From Propionibacteriaceae bacterium (GTDB lineage Bacteria; Actinomycetota; Actinomycetes; Propionibacteriales; Propionibacteriaceae), in NCBI GenBank assembly GCA_025965155.1, contig JAOPXN010000073.1, positions 28,900 through 92,899 on the forward strand: 64,000 nt of DNA, read 5' to 3'. This document shows, piece by piece, positions 43,703 through 55,070 of the stretch (its first letter is position 1; every line of letters starts with the position of its first letter). The translations under genes and the position numbers were made by a program. The notes below the pieces were generated by a model. That model saw only the letters and a list, made by a program, of their open reading frames with translations. It was not told where the DNA came from and made no database searches.

Positions 43703-44715
43703 ATCCGGTCGAGGCGCTGCGGGAGATCGGGTACCTGTTGGAACGGGTCCGCTCCGACACCCACCGGGTCAAGGCGTACCGCAATGCGGCCGACACGGTG
43801 GCGCGGCTGACCGAAAGCGAACGTCGTGATCATCAGCAGCACCGCACCTGGGCGCAGGTACCGGGGATCGGTCCGAAGACCGCCCTGGTGATCACCCAGG
43901 CGATGGCCGGGCAGGTGCCCGACTACCTACGGCAGCTGCAGGAGGAGAAGCAGCCGCTGACCGAGGGCGGCACCAGCATCCGGTCACTGGTCCGCGGTGA
44001 CCTGCACTGCCACTCGACCTGGTCCGACGGTGGCAGCCCGCTGGAGGAGATGATGATCAGCGCCCAGCGGCTCGGGCACGAGTACTGCGCCATCACCGAC
44101 CACTCACCGCGGCTCAAGGTGGCACGTGGGCTCAGCGCGGATCGGCTCCGCGAGCAGATGCAGGTGGTACGTGACCTGAACGAGGTGATGGCGCCTTTCC
44201 GTGTCCTGCAAGGGATCGAGGTCGACATCCTGGAGGACGGCGACCTCGACCAGGAGCCCGATCTGCTGGACGAGCTGGACGTCGTGGTCGCCAGCGTGCA
44301 CTCCAAGCTGCGCTCGGACTCGGAGAGCATGACGCACCGGATGGTGGCGGCGATCGCGAACCCGCGCACCAACATCCTGGGTCACTGCACCGGCCGGCTG
44401 ATCGAGGGCGAGCGCGGCGTGCGACCCGAGTCGGTGTTCGACGCCGAGGTGGTGTTCGAGGCGTGCCGCACCTTCGGCGTGGCGGTGGAGATCAACTCCC
44501 GTCCGGAGCGGCGGGACCCGCCGAGCCGGCTGATCACGCTGGCCGCCGAGATGGGCTGCCTGTTCTCCATCGACACCGACGCGCACGCGCCCGGCCAGCT
44601 GGAGTTCCAGATCTACGGCTGCGAGCGGTTCGAGGCGACCGGGCTCGACCCGGATCGGATCATCAACACCTGGCCGGTGGACCGGCTGCTGCAGTGGTGC
44701 AAGCCGGGGGCGTGA
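43699..44715 (+). CDS. PHP-domain phosphoesterase with N-terminal helix-hairpin-helix
   Basis: A 338-residue protein. Residues 1-90 form a PolX-type helix-hairpin-helix region with VPGIGPKTALVITQ. The PHP domain follows: GDLHCHSTWSDG, ITDHSP, EVDIL, VASVHSKL, GHCTGR and SIDTDAHA with the metal-binding His and Asp residues all visible. Unlike PolX, it lacks a polymerase domain between the two. It is a likely phosphoesterase; its substrate is not known. Convergent with zwf. Confidence 0.9.
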   Translation: MNPVEALREIGYLLERVRSDTHRVKAYRNAADTVARLTESERRDHQQHRTWAQVPGIGPKTALVITQAMAGQVPDYLRQLQEEKQPLTEGGTSIRSLVRGDLHCHSTWSDGGSPLEEMMISAQRLGHEYCAITDHSPRLKVARGLSADRLREQMQVVRDLNEVMAPFRVLQGIEVDILEDGDLDQEPDLLDELDVVVASVHSKLRSDSESMTHRMVAAIANPRTNILGHCTGRLIEGERGVRPESVFDAEVVFEACRTFGVAVEINSRPERRDPPSRLITLAAEMGCLFSIDTDAHAPGQLEFQIYGCERFEATGLDPDRIINTWPVDRLLQWCKPGA

Positions 44716-44716
44716 G

Positions 44717-46237
44717 CTACCTCTTCTCCCGCCAGGCCCGTTCGAACGGCAGCCGCCAGGCGTGCGGCGCGATCAGCTGGTGGATGGCGTTCGGACCCCA
44801 GGTTCCTGGTGCGTACGGCTTGACCGGCGGCGGGTTCTCCAGCAGCGGGGTCGACCGCTCCCACAGGCTTTCGATGCCCTCCGCGGTGGTGAACAGGGTG
44901 TGGTCACCGCGCATCGCATCCAGGATCAGCCGCTCGTAGGCCTCCAGAACGTCGGACACCCGGTCGGTCTCGTGGGTGGAGAACTGCATGCTGAGCTTGT
45001 CCAGCTTCATCCCCGGCCCGGGCCGCTTGCCGTAGAAGGACAGCGACACCTTCGACTCGTCCGCCAGGTCGAAAGTCAGGTGATCCGGACCCTCGGAACC
45101 GACGCCGGAGCCGGCCGGGAACATACTCTTGGGCGCCTCCTTGAAGGCGATCGAGATGATCCGCTGACCTTCGGCCATCCTCTTCCCTGTGCGCAGGTAG
45201 AACGGCACACCGGCCCAGCGCCAGTTGTCGATGCCGGCCTTCAGGGCGATGAACGTCTCGGTGTCGGAGTCCCGGGGCACTCCGGACTCGTTGCGGTAAC
45301 CCGCGTACTGGCCCCGCACGACCTGGTTCGGGTTGATCGGCAGGAGTGAGCGGAACACCTTGTTCTTCTCTTCGCTGATGGCGCGCGGCTCCAGCGCCGT
45401 CGGCGGTTCCATCGCCACGAAGGCGAGCACCTGGAAGAGGTGCGACACCACCATGTCCTTGTACGCGCCGGTCGACTCGTAGAAGCTGGCGCGACGATCC
45501 AGTCCCAAAGTCTCGGGGATGTCGATCTGCACGTGGTCGATGAAGTTCCGGTTCCAGATCGGCTCGAACAGCCCGTTGGCGAACCTGAAAGCCAGGATGT
45601 TCTGCGCGGCTTCCTTGCCGAGGAAGTGGTCGATGCGGAACATCTGGCTTTCGTCGAAGGTCTGGTGGACGAAGTTGTTGAGCTCGATCGCGCTGGCCAG
45701 GTCGGTACCGAACGGCTTCTCCATCACGACCCGGGACCGATCCACCAGGTCGGCGTCGCGGAGCATGGTGATCACCGCAGTCGCGGCGGCCGGGGGCACG
45801 CTCAGGTAGTGCAGCCGGCGTACCTCCCCGTTCTTGTCCTGGGTGTCCTCGTTGCTCAGCGACTTCTCTGCCCGAGCCACGGCCTCGACCAGACCCTCCG
45901 GTCCGGCGGACTGCGGTACGTAGGTGAGCCGCTTGGAGAACCGCTCCCACTGCTCCGGGGTGAGCTGGCGGTGGCTGAACTCCGCCAGCGCCGACTTCGC
46001 GAAGCTCCGGAACGACTCGTCGTCGTAGTCCTCCAGCGAGGTGCCGACTACCTCAATGTCGGGGGTCAGCGCGGACAGTGCCAGGTGGGCCAGGCCGGGC
46101 AGCAGCTTTCGGCGGGCCAGGTCGCCGGTCGCGCCGAAGAGCACGACGACGTGCGGGGAGATCTGTTCTACCCCCAGTCGCGAAGGGCGTGCACCGGGGG
46201 CCGGGTAGGCAATGGTCTGTGCGGTCGAGTCCTCCAC
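44717..46237 (-). CDS. zwf: Glucose-6-phosphate 1-dehydrogenase
   Basis: A 506-residue enzyme. The NADP+ motif [16 protein letters not shown] is near residue 35, the catalytic signature [13 protein letters not shown] near 200, and MEKPFGTDL precedes it. Zwf converts glucose 6-phosphate to 6-phosphogluconolactone in the oxidative pentose phosphate pathway. It starts with GTG 46237 and stands alone; the usual tal, opcA and pgl neighbours are absent. The next gene on the plus strand starts 83 bp away, divergent. Confidence 0.95.
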   Translation of the reverse strand: MEDSTAQTIAYPAPGARPSRLGVEQISPHVVVLFGATGDLARRKLLPGLAHLALSALTPDIEVVGTSLEDYDDESFRSFAKSALAEFSHRQLTPEQWERFSKRLTYVPQSAGPEGLVEAVARAEKSLSNEDTQDKNGEVRRLHYLSVPPAAATAVITMLRDADLVDRSRVVMEKPFGTDLASAIELNNFVHQTFDESQMFRIDHFLGKEAAQNILAFRFANGLFEPIWNRNFIDHVQIDIPETLGLDRRASFYESTGAYKDMVVSHLFQVLAFVAMEPPTALEPRAISEEKNKVFRSLLPINPNQVVRGQYAGYRNESGVPRDSDTETFIALKAGIDNWRWAGVPFYLRTGKRMAEGQRIISIAFKEAPKSMFPAGSGVGSEGPDHLTFDLADESKVSLSFYGKRPGPGMKLDKLSMQFSTHETDRVSDVLEAYERLILDAMRGDHTLFTTAEGIESLWERSTPLLENPPPVKPYAPGTWGPNAIHQLIAPHAWRLPFERAWREKR

Positions 46238-46319
46238 GAAACTGATAATCCCACGGGATCAGGCCCCACCGATACCGCCCCGCCGGAACCTGGCAGGGGT
46301 GGGCATTAGGGTCGGACCC

Positions 46320-47069
46320 GTGGATGACCTCACTCTTGCCGCCGAACTGGTACGCGACGCTGGGCTGCTGGCCCGCCGGATGCTCGGTGACGGACTCGAC
46401 ACCGAGTACAAGACCTCGGTGTCTGATGTCGTCTCCGCCGCGGACCGGGCGGCCGAGGAGCTGGTCGTGACCCGGCTCCGTCGGGAGCGCCCCGACGACG
46501 GGCTGATCGGCGAAGAGGGCAGCGCCCAACCAGGGGAGCGCACCTGGTTCATCGACCCGGTGGACGGAACATACAACTTCTTGTCCGGGGTGCCGTACTG
46601 GTGCTCGGCGATCGCACTGGCCGACGCCGACGGCCCGGTGCTCGGCGCCGTCTACTTTCCCGCCGCGGATGAGCTGTGGCTCGGTGGTCGGGACCATCCG
46701 ACCACCTGTAACGGCAAAGCCGTGCCGCCGCTGGTGGACCAGCCGCTGTCCCAGGTGTCGGTGACCAGCTATCTGCACCCGGCGAAGGTGGGCAACCTCG
46801 GTTGGCTTGAGGCTTGGCAGGCCGCCATCGGGTCGGCCGCCACGTTGCGGATGCTGGGCTCGGCCTCGATCGACCTGTCCTATGTGGCTGGCGGCCGGCT
46901 CGGGGTCTTTCTGCAGTCCAATCTGTACGACTGGGACTGGCTCCCTGGCACCGCACTCGTCCTCGCGGCGGGCGGTGTGGCCGAGATCGTGCAGGACGGC
47001 CAGACCCGCTGGCAGATCGCCGGCAACGCGCAGTCGGTGGCCGAGGTCAAGGCCGCCCTGCTGGGCTGA
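46320..47069 (+). CDS. Inositol monophosphatase family protein
   Basis: A 249-residue Mg2+-dependent phosphatase. Motif A is WFIDPVDGTYNFLSG, with the upstream Glu in IGEEGS; motif B is YDWDWLPGTALVLAAGG. GTG 46320 is the likely start because it places these at the usual positions; the open frame can be extended to 46212 into the zwf promoter. It may act on inositol, histidinol or nucleotide phosphates. Divergent from zwf and convergent with aceE. Confidence 0.88.
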   Translation: MDDLTLAAELVRDAGLLARRMLGDGLDTEYKTSVSDVVSAADRAAEELVVTRLRRERPDDGLIGEEGSAQPGERTWFIDPVDGTYNFLSGVPYWCSAIALADADGPVLGAVYFPAADELWLGGRDHPTTCNGKAVPPLVDQPLSQVSVTSYLHPAKVGNLGWLEAWQAAIGSAATLRMLGSASIDLSYVAGGRLGVFLQSNLYDWDWLPGTALVLAAGGVAEIVQDGQTRWQIAGNAQSVAEVKAALLG

Positions 47070-47128
47070 CCTCGGCCCCGGCCGACCTGTGCGCCACTCC
47101 TGCCGCATCGATAGGGGCTGCCGCGGTC

Positions 47129-49891
<2,763 letters not shown>

Positions 49892-50119
49892 AGAGGCTCC
49901 TAATCGTTGTCCCAGCAGGGTGATGCTGGCCTTGCTGATACGGATGACCCCATCCTGTCACTTCCTCGTAATCATGCGCAGTCGGCCGACCAGTTGAGAT
50001 TCTGAGCACTCTGTGGGTCCGGGGTTCCCCATCACCGGTCGCTCTGGCAGGCTAAGCCCGGGGGGAACACCTTCCCATTTGATTCAGGCGGTGCAGATGC
50101 GCTGAGCGGAGGCAGGGGC

Positions 50120-50548
50120 GTGAGTTCGCAGGTGGGACCGGACGAGATGAGGTCTCCGGGGGCCAGCAAGCTGGGACTGGCCACAGGTCTGGTGGTCCAG
50201 GAGCTGGGCTGGGACGAGGACGTCGATGATGACCTACGGATAGCGATCGAGGACGCTATCGACGGCGAGCTCATCGAGGAAGCCGTTGAGGCAGTGGACG
50301 TCGTCCTGCTCTGGTGGCGCGACGGCGACGGCGACCTGGTCGACGGCCTGGTGGACGCGCTGACCGACCTCACCGGCGGCGGATACATCTGGTTGATGAC
50401 CCCCAAGGTCGGACGCGACGGGTACGTGGACGCCTCCGAGGTGGCCGAGGGCGCAGTGACTGCCGGGCTGTCGTTGACCACCAGCGCCTCGGTATCGTCT
50501 GACTGGGCCGCCACCAAACTGGTCCGGCCCAAGGTCGTACGCCGGTGA
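50120..50548 (+). CDS. DUF3052 family protein
   Basis: A 142-residue acidic protein. The family pattern is KLGLATGLVVQELGWDEDVD, followed by DVVLLWWRDGDGDLVDGLVD and GGYIWLMTPKVGRDGYVD. Function is not known. GTG 50120 has GGAGG upstream. It overlaps ahpE by GTGA, and the DUF3052-AhpE pair is conserved near aceE in mycobacteria (Rv2239c-Rv2238c), so the two may act together in peroxide metabolism. Confidence 0.9.
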   Translation: MSSQVGPDEMRSPGASKLGLATGLVVQELGWDEDVDDDLRIAIEDAIDGELIEEAVEAVDVVLLWWRDGDGDLVDGLVDALTDLTGGGYIWLMTPKVGRDGYVDASEVAEGAVTAGLSLTTSASVSSDWAATKLVRPKVVRR

Positions 50549-51003
50549 CGGTGCCGCACGTCGGCTCCACCGCTCCAGACTTCACCACCAAGAACCAGTA
50601 CGGCCAGGACATCACGCTGTCCGCGCTGCGCGGCGTGCCAGTGGTGATCGTCTTCTATCCGTTCGCCTTCACCAGAATCTGCACCTTTGAGCTGGCTGAG
50701 CTCCGTGACAGCGTGGCGGCCTTCGACGAGTCGGGCGCCCGGGTGCTGGCGATATCGACCGACACCATGTTCACCCTGCGGGTCTTCGCCGAGCAGGAGC
50801 GCCTCGGGTTCGACCTGCTGACCGATCACTGGCCGCACGGCCAGATCGCATCCAGCTACGGCGTGTTCGACGATGAGCTCGGCTGCGCACTGCGCGGCAC
50901 CTTTGTGCTGGACGCGCACGGCATCATCGTCTGGAGCGTGGTCAACAGCATCGGTGCGGCTCGCACGGTCTCGTCCGTACTGGCTGCGCTGCCGTCGGCC
51001 TAG
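50545..51003 (+). CDS. ahpE: AhpE-type one-Cys peroxiredoxin
   Basis: A 152-residue thioredoxin-fold peroxiredoxin. The peroxidatic Cys is in PFAFTRICTFELAEL. The family Pro and Thr residues are in place, while the Gly before Cys is changed to Arg-Ile. AhpE reduces peroxides and peroxynitrite. It starts with GTG 50545, overlapping the DUF3052 stop. tRNA-Val lies 60 bases after the stop. Confidence 0.9.
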   Translation: MTVPHVGSTAPDFTTKNQYGQDITLSALRGVPVVIVFYPFAFTRICTFELAELRDSVAAFDESGARVLAISTDTMFTLRVFAEQERLGFDLLTDHWPHGQIASSYGVFDDELGCALRGTFVLDAHGIIVWSVVNSIGAARTVSSVLAALPSA

Positions 51004-51062
51004 CGAAGTTGGCGATGGCGGTCCAGCCCGGCTATCGTGAACCGCTGCACAAATGGCCGCGC

Positions 51063-51136
51063 GGGCGCATAGCTCAGTTGGTTAGAGCACCTGTCTTACA
51101 AACAGGGGGTCCCCAGTTCGAGTCTGGGTGTGCCCA
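51063..51136 (+). tRNA. tRNA-Val (anticodon UAC)
   Basis: The cloverleaf is complete: acceptor GGGCGCA with TGTGCCC (one G-U), D arm AGCTCAGTTGGTTAGAGC, anticodon stem CCTGT/ACAGG with loop CTTACAA (anticodon TAC at 51097-51099), and T arm CCCAG-TTCGAGT-CTGGG. The encoded 3' end continues ACC. The following terminator and accessory genes are consistent with a tRNA-adjacent insertion hotspot. Confidence 0.95.
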
Positions 51137-51150
51137 CCCTTAGTCAGAGG

Positions 51151-51180
51151 CCCGTTTCCGCGAGTCGGAGGCGGGTTTTC
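51151..51180 (+). terminator. Intrinsic terminator after tRNA-Val
   Basis: CCCGTTTCCG (51151-51160) pairs with CGGAGGCGGG (51166-51175), with two T-G pairs, and is followed by TTTTC. It is a standard intrinsic terminator for the tRNA transcript. Confidence 0.8.
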
Positions 51181-51543
51181 TGCTTTTGCTGGATTGCGGT
51201 GAATCGGAGCGCGGCGGGCGGTTGCGGCTATGTCGTGCGCCCCATCTGCGGCTCTCGTAGGCCGATGCGCCCCAAATGCCCCCTGCCGACGGGCTGCCAG
51301 TTGCCAAGATCGAAAGTTCGCTCTTGCGACGATGGCAAAGAAGGACGACCTGCACATTTCAGCTCTCCACGGGAGCGCCATGAAACCTCGCAACCGAGAT
51401 GGGTTCGATGGCGGACGCGGTCACCGAGCTGCGGGAACTGGCTGGGCGATAAGCCGCTGGACTACGCCGAGTTGGCGCGGGCGGGGGGGTGGGATAGAGC
51501 GCGGTGCTGCGGCGATTCGGCCGAGCCAGGAGCACGACCGATT
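51181..51543. other. Gene-free region between tRNA terminator and hicAB
   Basis: Several open frames overlap, none with a domain or ribosome site. The piece GCGGTCACCGAGCTGCGGG around 51420 starts a coding-like frame that stops after 14 codons, so it may be a decayed gene. I found no duplicate of the tRNA 3' end in the window, and no integrase. Confidence 0.4.
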
Positions 51544-51586
51544 TATCTAGTCCGCCTAGACTTGTATATCTAGTGCCCCTAGACTT
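51544..51586 (+). promoter_or_regulatory. Two palindromic operators in the hicA promoter
   Basis: Two 20-base direct copies, 18 of 20 identical, lie at 51544-51563 and 51567-51586. Each contains the inverted repeat TCTAG-N5-CTAGA (51546-51560 and 51569-51583), spaced 23 bp, about two helical turns. The second ends six bases before the apparent hicA GTG at 51593. They look like binding sites for the HTH-containing HicB antitoxin, which would repress its own operon. Confidence 0.65.
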
Positions 51587-51592
51587 TCACTC

Positions 51593-51783
51593 GTGAAACG
51601 CAAGGTCTCATCAAGACACTCAAGCAGATCGCCCGGGACCAAGGGGTTCACTACCGCGAACAAGAGGGCGCTAGGCATACCAAGCTCTGGGTCGGCAGCA
51701 AGCAGACAGTCGTCCCTCGCCACAACGAGGTCAACGAGCGCACTGCGCAGGGCATCATCGACCACCTGAAGGGAAAGAAATGA
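51593..51783 (+). pseudogene. hicA: HicA-type toxin gene with one-base frameshift near its start
   Basis: From 51604 onward the frame encodes GLIKTLKQIARDQGVHYREQ, then a HicA core ending QTVVPRHNEVNERTAQGIIDHLKGKK, with the conserved His and Arg in VPRHNE. But that frame has no ATG, GTG or TTG start downstream of the TAG at 51580. The apparent start GTG-AAA-CGC-AAG at 51593 would encode MKRK, the usual HicA beginning, but it is out of frame by one base; GGGTCTC is needed where GGTCTC stands (51604). So one G is missing, or the read has an error. HicA is an mRNA-cleaving toxin. Confidence 0.7.
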
Positions 51784-52319
51784 GAGTCACAGCGAATGCC
51801 CAACGCTCAGGCGGCTGGTGGGCGGTCGAGGTGCCAGCAATTCCGGGGCTGTTTACTCAGGCGAAGCGTCTGGATCAGGTTGAGTCCATGGTGAAGGAGG
51901 CAGCCGAGCTGTTGGGTGCTGGAGACGTCGACGTCGACGTAGTCCCGCAGCTTCCGGCTGACGTTCGCGAGGAGATCCAGGCGGCCCGGCAGGTACACGC
52001 TCAGGTCATTTCGCTGCAAGAGCGTGCCGCGGCGAAGTACCGGGAGGTTGCTGCACGGCTTCGCCGCGAGGGGTTGACTGTTCGCGACGTCGCTGCTGTC
52101 TTGGAGGTTTCGCCGCAGCGGGTGTCGCAGCTCGTGCCGGCCGCGGCCGCGGCCAAGGCTCCCCGGAAGGCTGCAGCCCACGCAACCCCGAAGTGGGCCG
52201 CCGCGTCGGCCGGCTCTCGCCAGGCAAACCGGCGGAGTGCTGCGGTCGCCGCTAAACAGCCCTCATCCAAGGCGCCGGGGCGAAAAGTGTCTGCCAAGGC
52301 CACGACGCCGCGCCCGTAG
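51780..52319 (+). CDS. hicB: HicB-type antitoxin with C-terminal helix-turn-helix
   Basis: A 179-residue antitoxin. ATG 51780 overlaps the toxin stop (ATGA). Residues 1-55 are the HicB RNase-H-like fold (GGWWAVEVPAIPGLFTQAKR); residues about 95-125 are a DNA-binding helix-turn-helix (LTVRDVAAVLEVSPQRVSQL). The C-terminal 50 residues are an Ala/Lys/Arg-rich tail that is not typical. HicB neutralises HicA and represses the operon via the palindromes upstream. Confidence 0.85.
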   Translation: MRVTANAQRSGGWWAVEVPAIPGLFTQAKRLDQVESMVKEAAELLGAGDVDVDVVPQLPADVREEIQAARQVHAQVISLQERAAAKYREVAARLRREGLTVRDVAAVLEVSPQRVSQLVPAAAAAKAPRKAAAHATPKWAAASAGSRQANRRSAAVAAKQPSSKAPGRKVSAKATTPRP

Positions 52320-52366
52320 CGCGCCCTCGAGCCGGTCGAGCCCGTAGTTAGCGTCCACCTACTTGA

Positions 52367-53173
52367 CTAGGTCAGCCGGGCTTTTGCCAGTCGTACTAGT
52401 CGCGCAGGCGCCAGTCGTACCAGTCGCGCAGGCGCCAGCCGGGCCAGTCGTGCCAGGGTGCTGCGGCGCTGAACGGTCGGCGCTTCCTCGGTGAGCCGCC
52501 AGTAGTCCTCCGACCTGGTGACCGTGGTTGCGTCCGGCTTGTAGTACGGCTTCACCAACGACAGGTGAGGCCGTTCCCACGCGACATGTCGTCGGAGCAC
52601 CTTGGCGGGCACCCCGGCTGCAATGCAGTTGTTCGGGATGGGCCGGGTCACGATGCTGCCGTAGCCGATCACGCTGCCGTCGCCGATGCGTGCGCCGCCG
52701 AGCACCACGGCGCTTCGCCCCAACCACACGTGTGCGCCGATGGTGATGGACTTCGAGACGTTGACCCGGGCTCCGGTCTGGACGTCGAAGATCGGGTGGC
52801 CGTCGTCCGCGCGTACCTGGTTCTCACTGGCGAACATCACGTCGTCACCGACGCTGATGGCAGTCCCCTCGGTCGCGGACATGGCGACGGCGGTCGTCGT
52901 TGAGACGTTGTTGCCAATCACCACTCGAGAGTCCTGACCGACCCTGATGCTGGCCGAGAAGGCCGGGACGCCGGAACTCTGGCCGATCTCCAGGTACCCG
53001 TTGTCGCAGTCGAAATCCACGGTCAGAGACCCGATGCGGGCATTCCGGTGGATCACCACTCGGTTGTGGGACCCGGTGAACTTGATCTGGATGCCCTTCT
53101 CGATCAAGCCGTCGTAGTCGATCGTGTTGGAGCTGTCGTCGGAGTAGGGAGCCAGTCGGGGTACGCGGACCAT
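52367..53173 (-). CDS. Hexapeptide-repeat acyltransferase with repetitive C-terminus
   Basis: A 268-residue left-handed beta-helix acetyltransferase of the CatB/LbH type. Rows such as VVIHRNARIGSLTVDF, SSGVPAFSASIRVGQDSRVV and VSKSITIGAHVWLGRSAVVL carry the hexapeptide pattern, and the end VLGGARIGDGSVIGYGSIVT then NNCIAAGVPAKVLRRHV is typical. ATG 53173 gives a normal start. The final 30 residues are made of APARLVRL-type repeats coded by 24-bp DNA repeats (52387-52434), unusual for this family. It probably modifies a sugar or polysaccharide. Confidence 0.85.
   Translation of the reverse strand: MVRVPRLAPYSDDSSNTIDYDGLIEKGIQIKFTGSHNRVVIHRNARIGSLTVDFDCDNGYLEIGQSSGVPAFSASIRVGQDSRVVIGNNVSTTTAVAMSATEGTAISVGDDVMFASENQVRADDGHPIFDVQTGARVNVSKSITIGAHVWLGRSAVVLGGARIGDGSVIGYGSIVTRPIPNNCIAAGVPAKVLRRHVAWERPHLSLVKPYYKPDATTVTRSEDYWRLTEEAPTVQRRSTLARLARLAPARLVRLAPARLVRLAKARLT
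52387..52455. repeat. 24-bp tandem repeat in the acyltransferase C-terminus
   Basis: Copies of CCAGTCGTACYAGTCGCGCAGG-CG lie at 52387-52410 and 52411-52434, with a degenerate third at 52435. They give eight-residue repeats APARLVRL. The copy number may vary between strains. Confidence 0.75.
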
Positions 53174-53237
53174 GGGGGACACCCTAGGGGCTGCACAAGC
53201 CGAAAGCGTGAGGATCAGAGCCGCTATCCTGTTCGGC

Positions 53238-53540
53238 GTGGCAGACGACGAGGTGACGGTGCTCAGAGACGCGCTGTCGACGCACCGCGACGTCTTGTTG
53301 GGAGCACTCCACAGCAACGCGGACCTCGACATCGACCGGGCGTTCCACATCCATGCGCAGATGGCGATGATCTTGGCTCGGTGGGAGGAGTTCAGTGCTC
53401 CCGAACAGCGGGCCATCGTCGCAACGATCGAGTACGTGGTCAACACCGAGGACGATGAGAGCGACCTGCGCAGTCCCGACGGATTCGTCGACGATCTGGA
53501 GCAGCTCCATAAGTTGCAGGACTTCCTGGGCTACGTTTAG
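53238..53540 (+). CDS. Hypothetical protein, 100 residues
   Basis: An acidic helical protein (VADDEVTVLRDALSTHRDVL). It is divergent from the acyltransferase. The GTG at 53238 is my choice; the open frame can be extended to an ATG at 53172 that would overlap the divergent start. No family is recognised. Confidence 0.55.
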   Translation: MADDEVTVLRDALSTHRDVLLGALHSNADLDIDRAFHIHAQMAMILARWEEFSAPEQRAIVATIEYVVNTEDDESDLRSPDGFVDDLEQLHKLQDFLGYV

Positions 53541-53582
53541 ACCTTCGATGGCACGCGGTCGGGTCACAGCTTGGAGTCGGTA

Positions 53583-53975
53583 ATGTCGAACAAGAACCTA
53601 CGTCTGGCCTTGGGTGGGCTGACCGGCGTAGTCGGACTGATCGGCATGCTTCGGCTGGCCGACGGAGCCTTCAACGGGCCGCTGTCAACGTTCTCGTGGA
53701 TCTTCGTCCTGTTGGCCATGATCCCGTGGATCGGCTACGCGGCGTACCGCGCCCGGCATGGCCGGCTGAGTCGCACCTGGATGCTGGTGGTCGCCGGCCT
53801 CTGTGTCGTCGGACTGATCACGGTCTGGATCTTCACCATCGGCGCCGTGGTCGCCCTGCTCTGTTCCTTGCTCGGGTTCGCGGTCATCTGGGTCCATGAC
53901 TGGCCGCCGCGCCGGCCGCGGAGCGACGACCGGTTCGTCCGGATCGAAGACCTGACGGCCGACGAATCCGACTGA
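53583..53975 (+). CDS. Small integral membrane protein
   Basis: A 130-residue protein with four transmembrane helices (about 8-25, 34-53, 65-85, 90-107) and an acidic C-terminal tail ending DESD. ATG 53583 is preceded by GGAGTCGGTA. Function is not known. It is convergent with the ROK kinase gene. Confidence 0.7.
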   Translation: MSNKNLRLALGGLTGVVGLIGMLRLADGAFNGPLSTFSWIFVLLAMIPWIGYAAYRARHGRLSRTWMLVVAGLCVVGLITVWIFTIGAVVALLCSLLGFAVIWVHDWPPRRPRSDDRFVRIEDLTADESD

Positions 53976-54010
53976 CCGTCAGATCGCCCGGACCGCGGCC
54001 TAGCTGCTTG

Positions 54011-54940
54011 TCACGGCTGGCTGAAGGCGAGTGCCGCCGCGCCCAGCAGCCCGGCGTTCTCCAGGATGGCGGGACGGACCTCCACGTCAACCACATAGTC
54101 CAAGACAGCGAAGTCGCGGAGGTGGCGTCGGAGCGGCCCAAAGATGACCTCGCCCGCCTTCGACACGCCGCCGCCGAGGACGAACGTGCGCACGTCCAGC
54201 TCGGTCGCCGTAGTCGCGATCCCGGCGGCCAGCGCCCGCATGCCGTGGTCGATCACGGTCAGCGCTATCTCATCACCGGCCCGGGCGGCGGCCGTCAGCG
54301 CCTGGGCGTCATTCCCGCCGGACCACCCTCGCGCCTTGGCCGCGGCCACCAGCGCGGGTCCGCGGGCGTACATCTCGACGCATCCGTGGCAGCCGCAGAC
54401 ACACCGGGGTCCCCAGGCGTTCACACTGATGTGACCGATGTGGACCGAGTTGCCGGTCAGTCCAGCGAACAGAGTGTTGTTCAGTACGGCGCCGCCGCCG
54501 ACGCCGGTGGACAGCACCATGCCGACCATGGAGTCGACGTCGTGACCCGCTCCCAGCCAGTGCTCACCGAGAGCGAAGCAATGACCGTCCCCGGCCAGGG
54601 CCACCCGCGGCCGTACCCCGAGCCGGTCGGCGATCACGTCGGCAACCCGCGCGGAGACCTCGAAGTTCCGCCAGGCCGGGATGTTGACCGGAGAAATGGT
54701 GCCCGCCGGCCCGTTGATCGGACCGGCCGACCCGACTCCCACCCGCAGTGGTGTCTGGGGCTCGGCCACCTCCGACAGGAGCTGCACGATGGCCGCCTCG
54801 GCCGAAGCGAAAACCACATCGGGATTAGTTGACGGCAACGTCGGCCGAACTGTCTCCTTGAGTATGGCGCCGTCGGCATCGACCAACGCGGCGGCGATCT
54901 TCGTACCGCCGATGTCGATCGCGAGGACCTGCTGGCTCAT
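54011..54940 (-). CDS. ROK-family sugar kinase (glucokinase-like)
   Basis: A 309-residue kinase. The N-terminal phosphate-binding motif is VLAIDIGGTKIAAALVD, the substrate and catalytic Asp region is PAWRNFE and LAGDGHCFALGEHW, and the ROK zinc motif CVCGCHGCVEMYA is complete. ATG 54940 is preceded by AGGAGCATG. ROK kinases phosphorylate glucose or other hexoses with ATP; the exact sugar is not shown. A longer frame overlapping prfB is rejected. Confidence 0.9.
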   Translation of the reverse strand: MSQQVLAIDIGGTKIAAALVDADGAILKETVRPTLPSTNPDVVFASAEAAIVQLLSEVAEPQTPLRVGVGSAGPINGPAGTISPVNIPAWRNFEVSARVADVIADRLGVRPRVALAGDGHCFALGEHWLGAGHDVDSMVGMVLSTGVGGGAVLNNTLFAGLTGNSVHIGHISVNAWGPRCVCGCHGCVEMYARGPALVAAAKARGWSGGNDAQALTAAARAGDEIALTVIDHGMRALAAGIATTATELDVRTFVLGGGVSKAGEVIFGPLRRHLRDFAVLDYVVDVEVRPAILENAGLLGAAALAFSQP

Positions 54941-55070
54941 CCATGCTCCTGTCTCGTGCTGATCCCGCCTCCTCGTCTGTAGCGAGCGGCTGATCAGCTG
55001 GTGGCATCGACGCGAGCCTAACGTCAACGCGTGCTGGCTGAAGTTGAGTCCTTCAGTAGAGTGGAGCATT

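Noticed and set aside
51063..53200. Integrated mobile element at tRNA-Val
   Set aside because: The region behind the tRNA looks accessory, but there is no integrase and I found no second copy of the tRNA 3' end, so element boundaries cannot be set.
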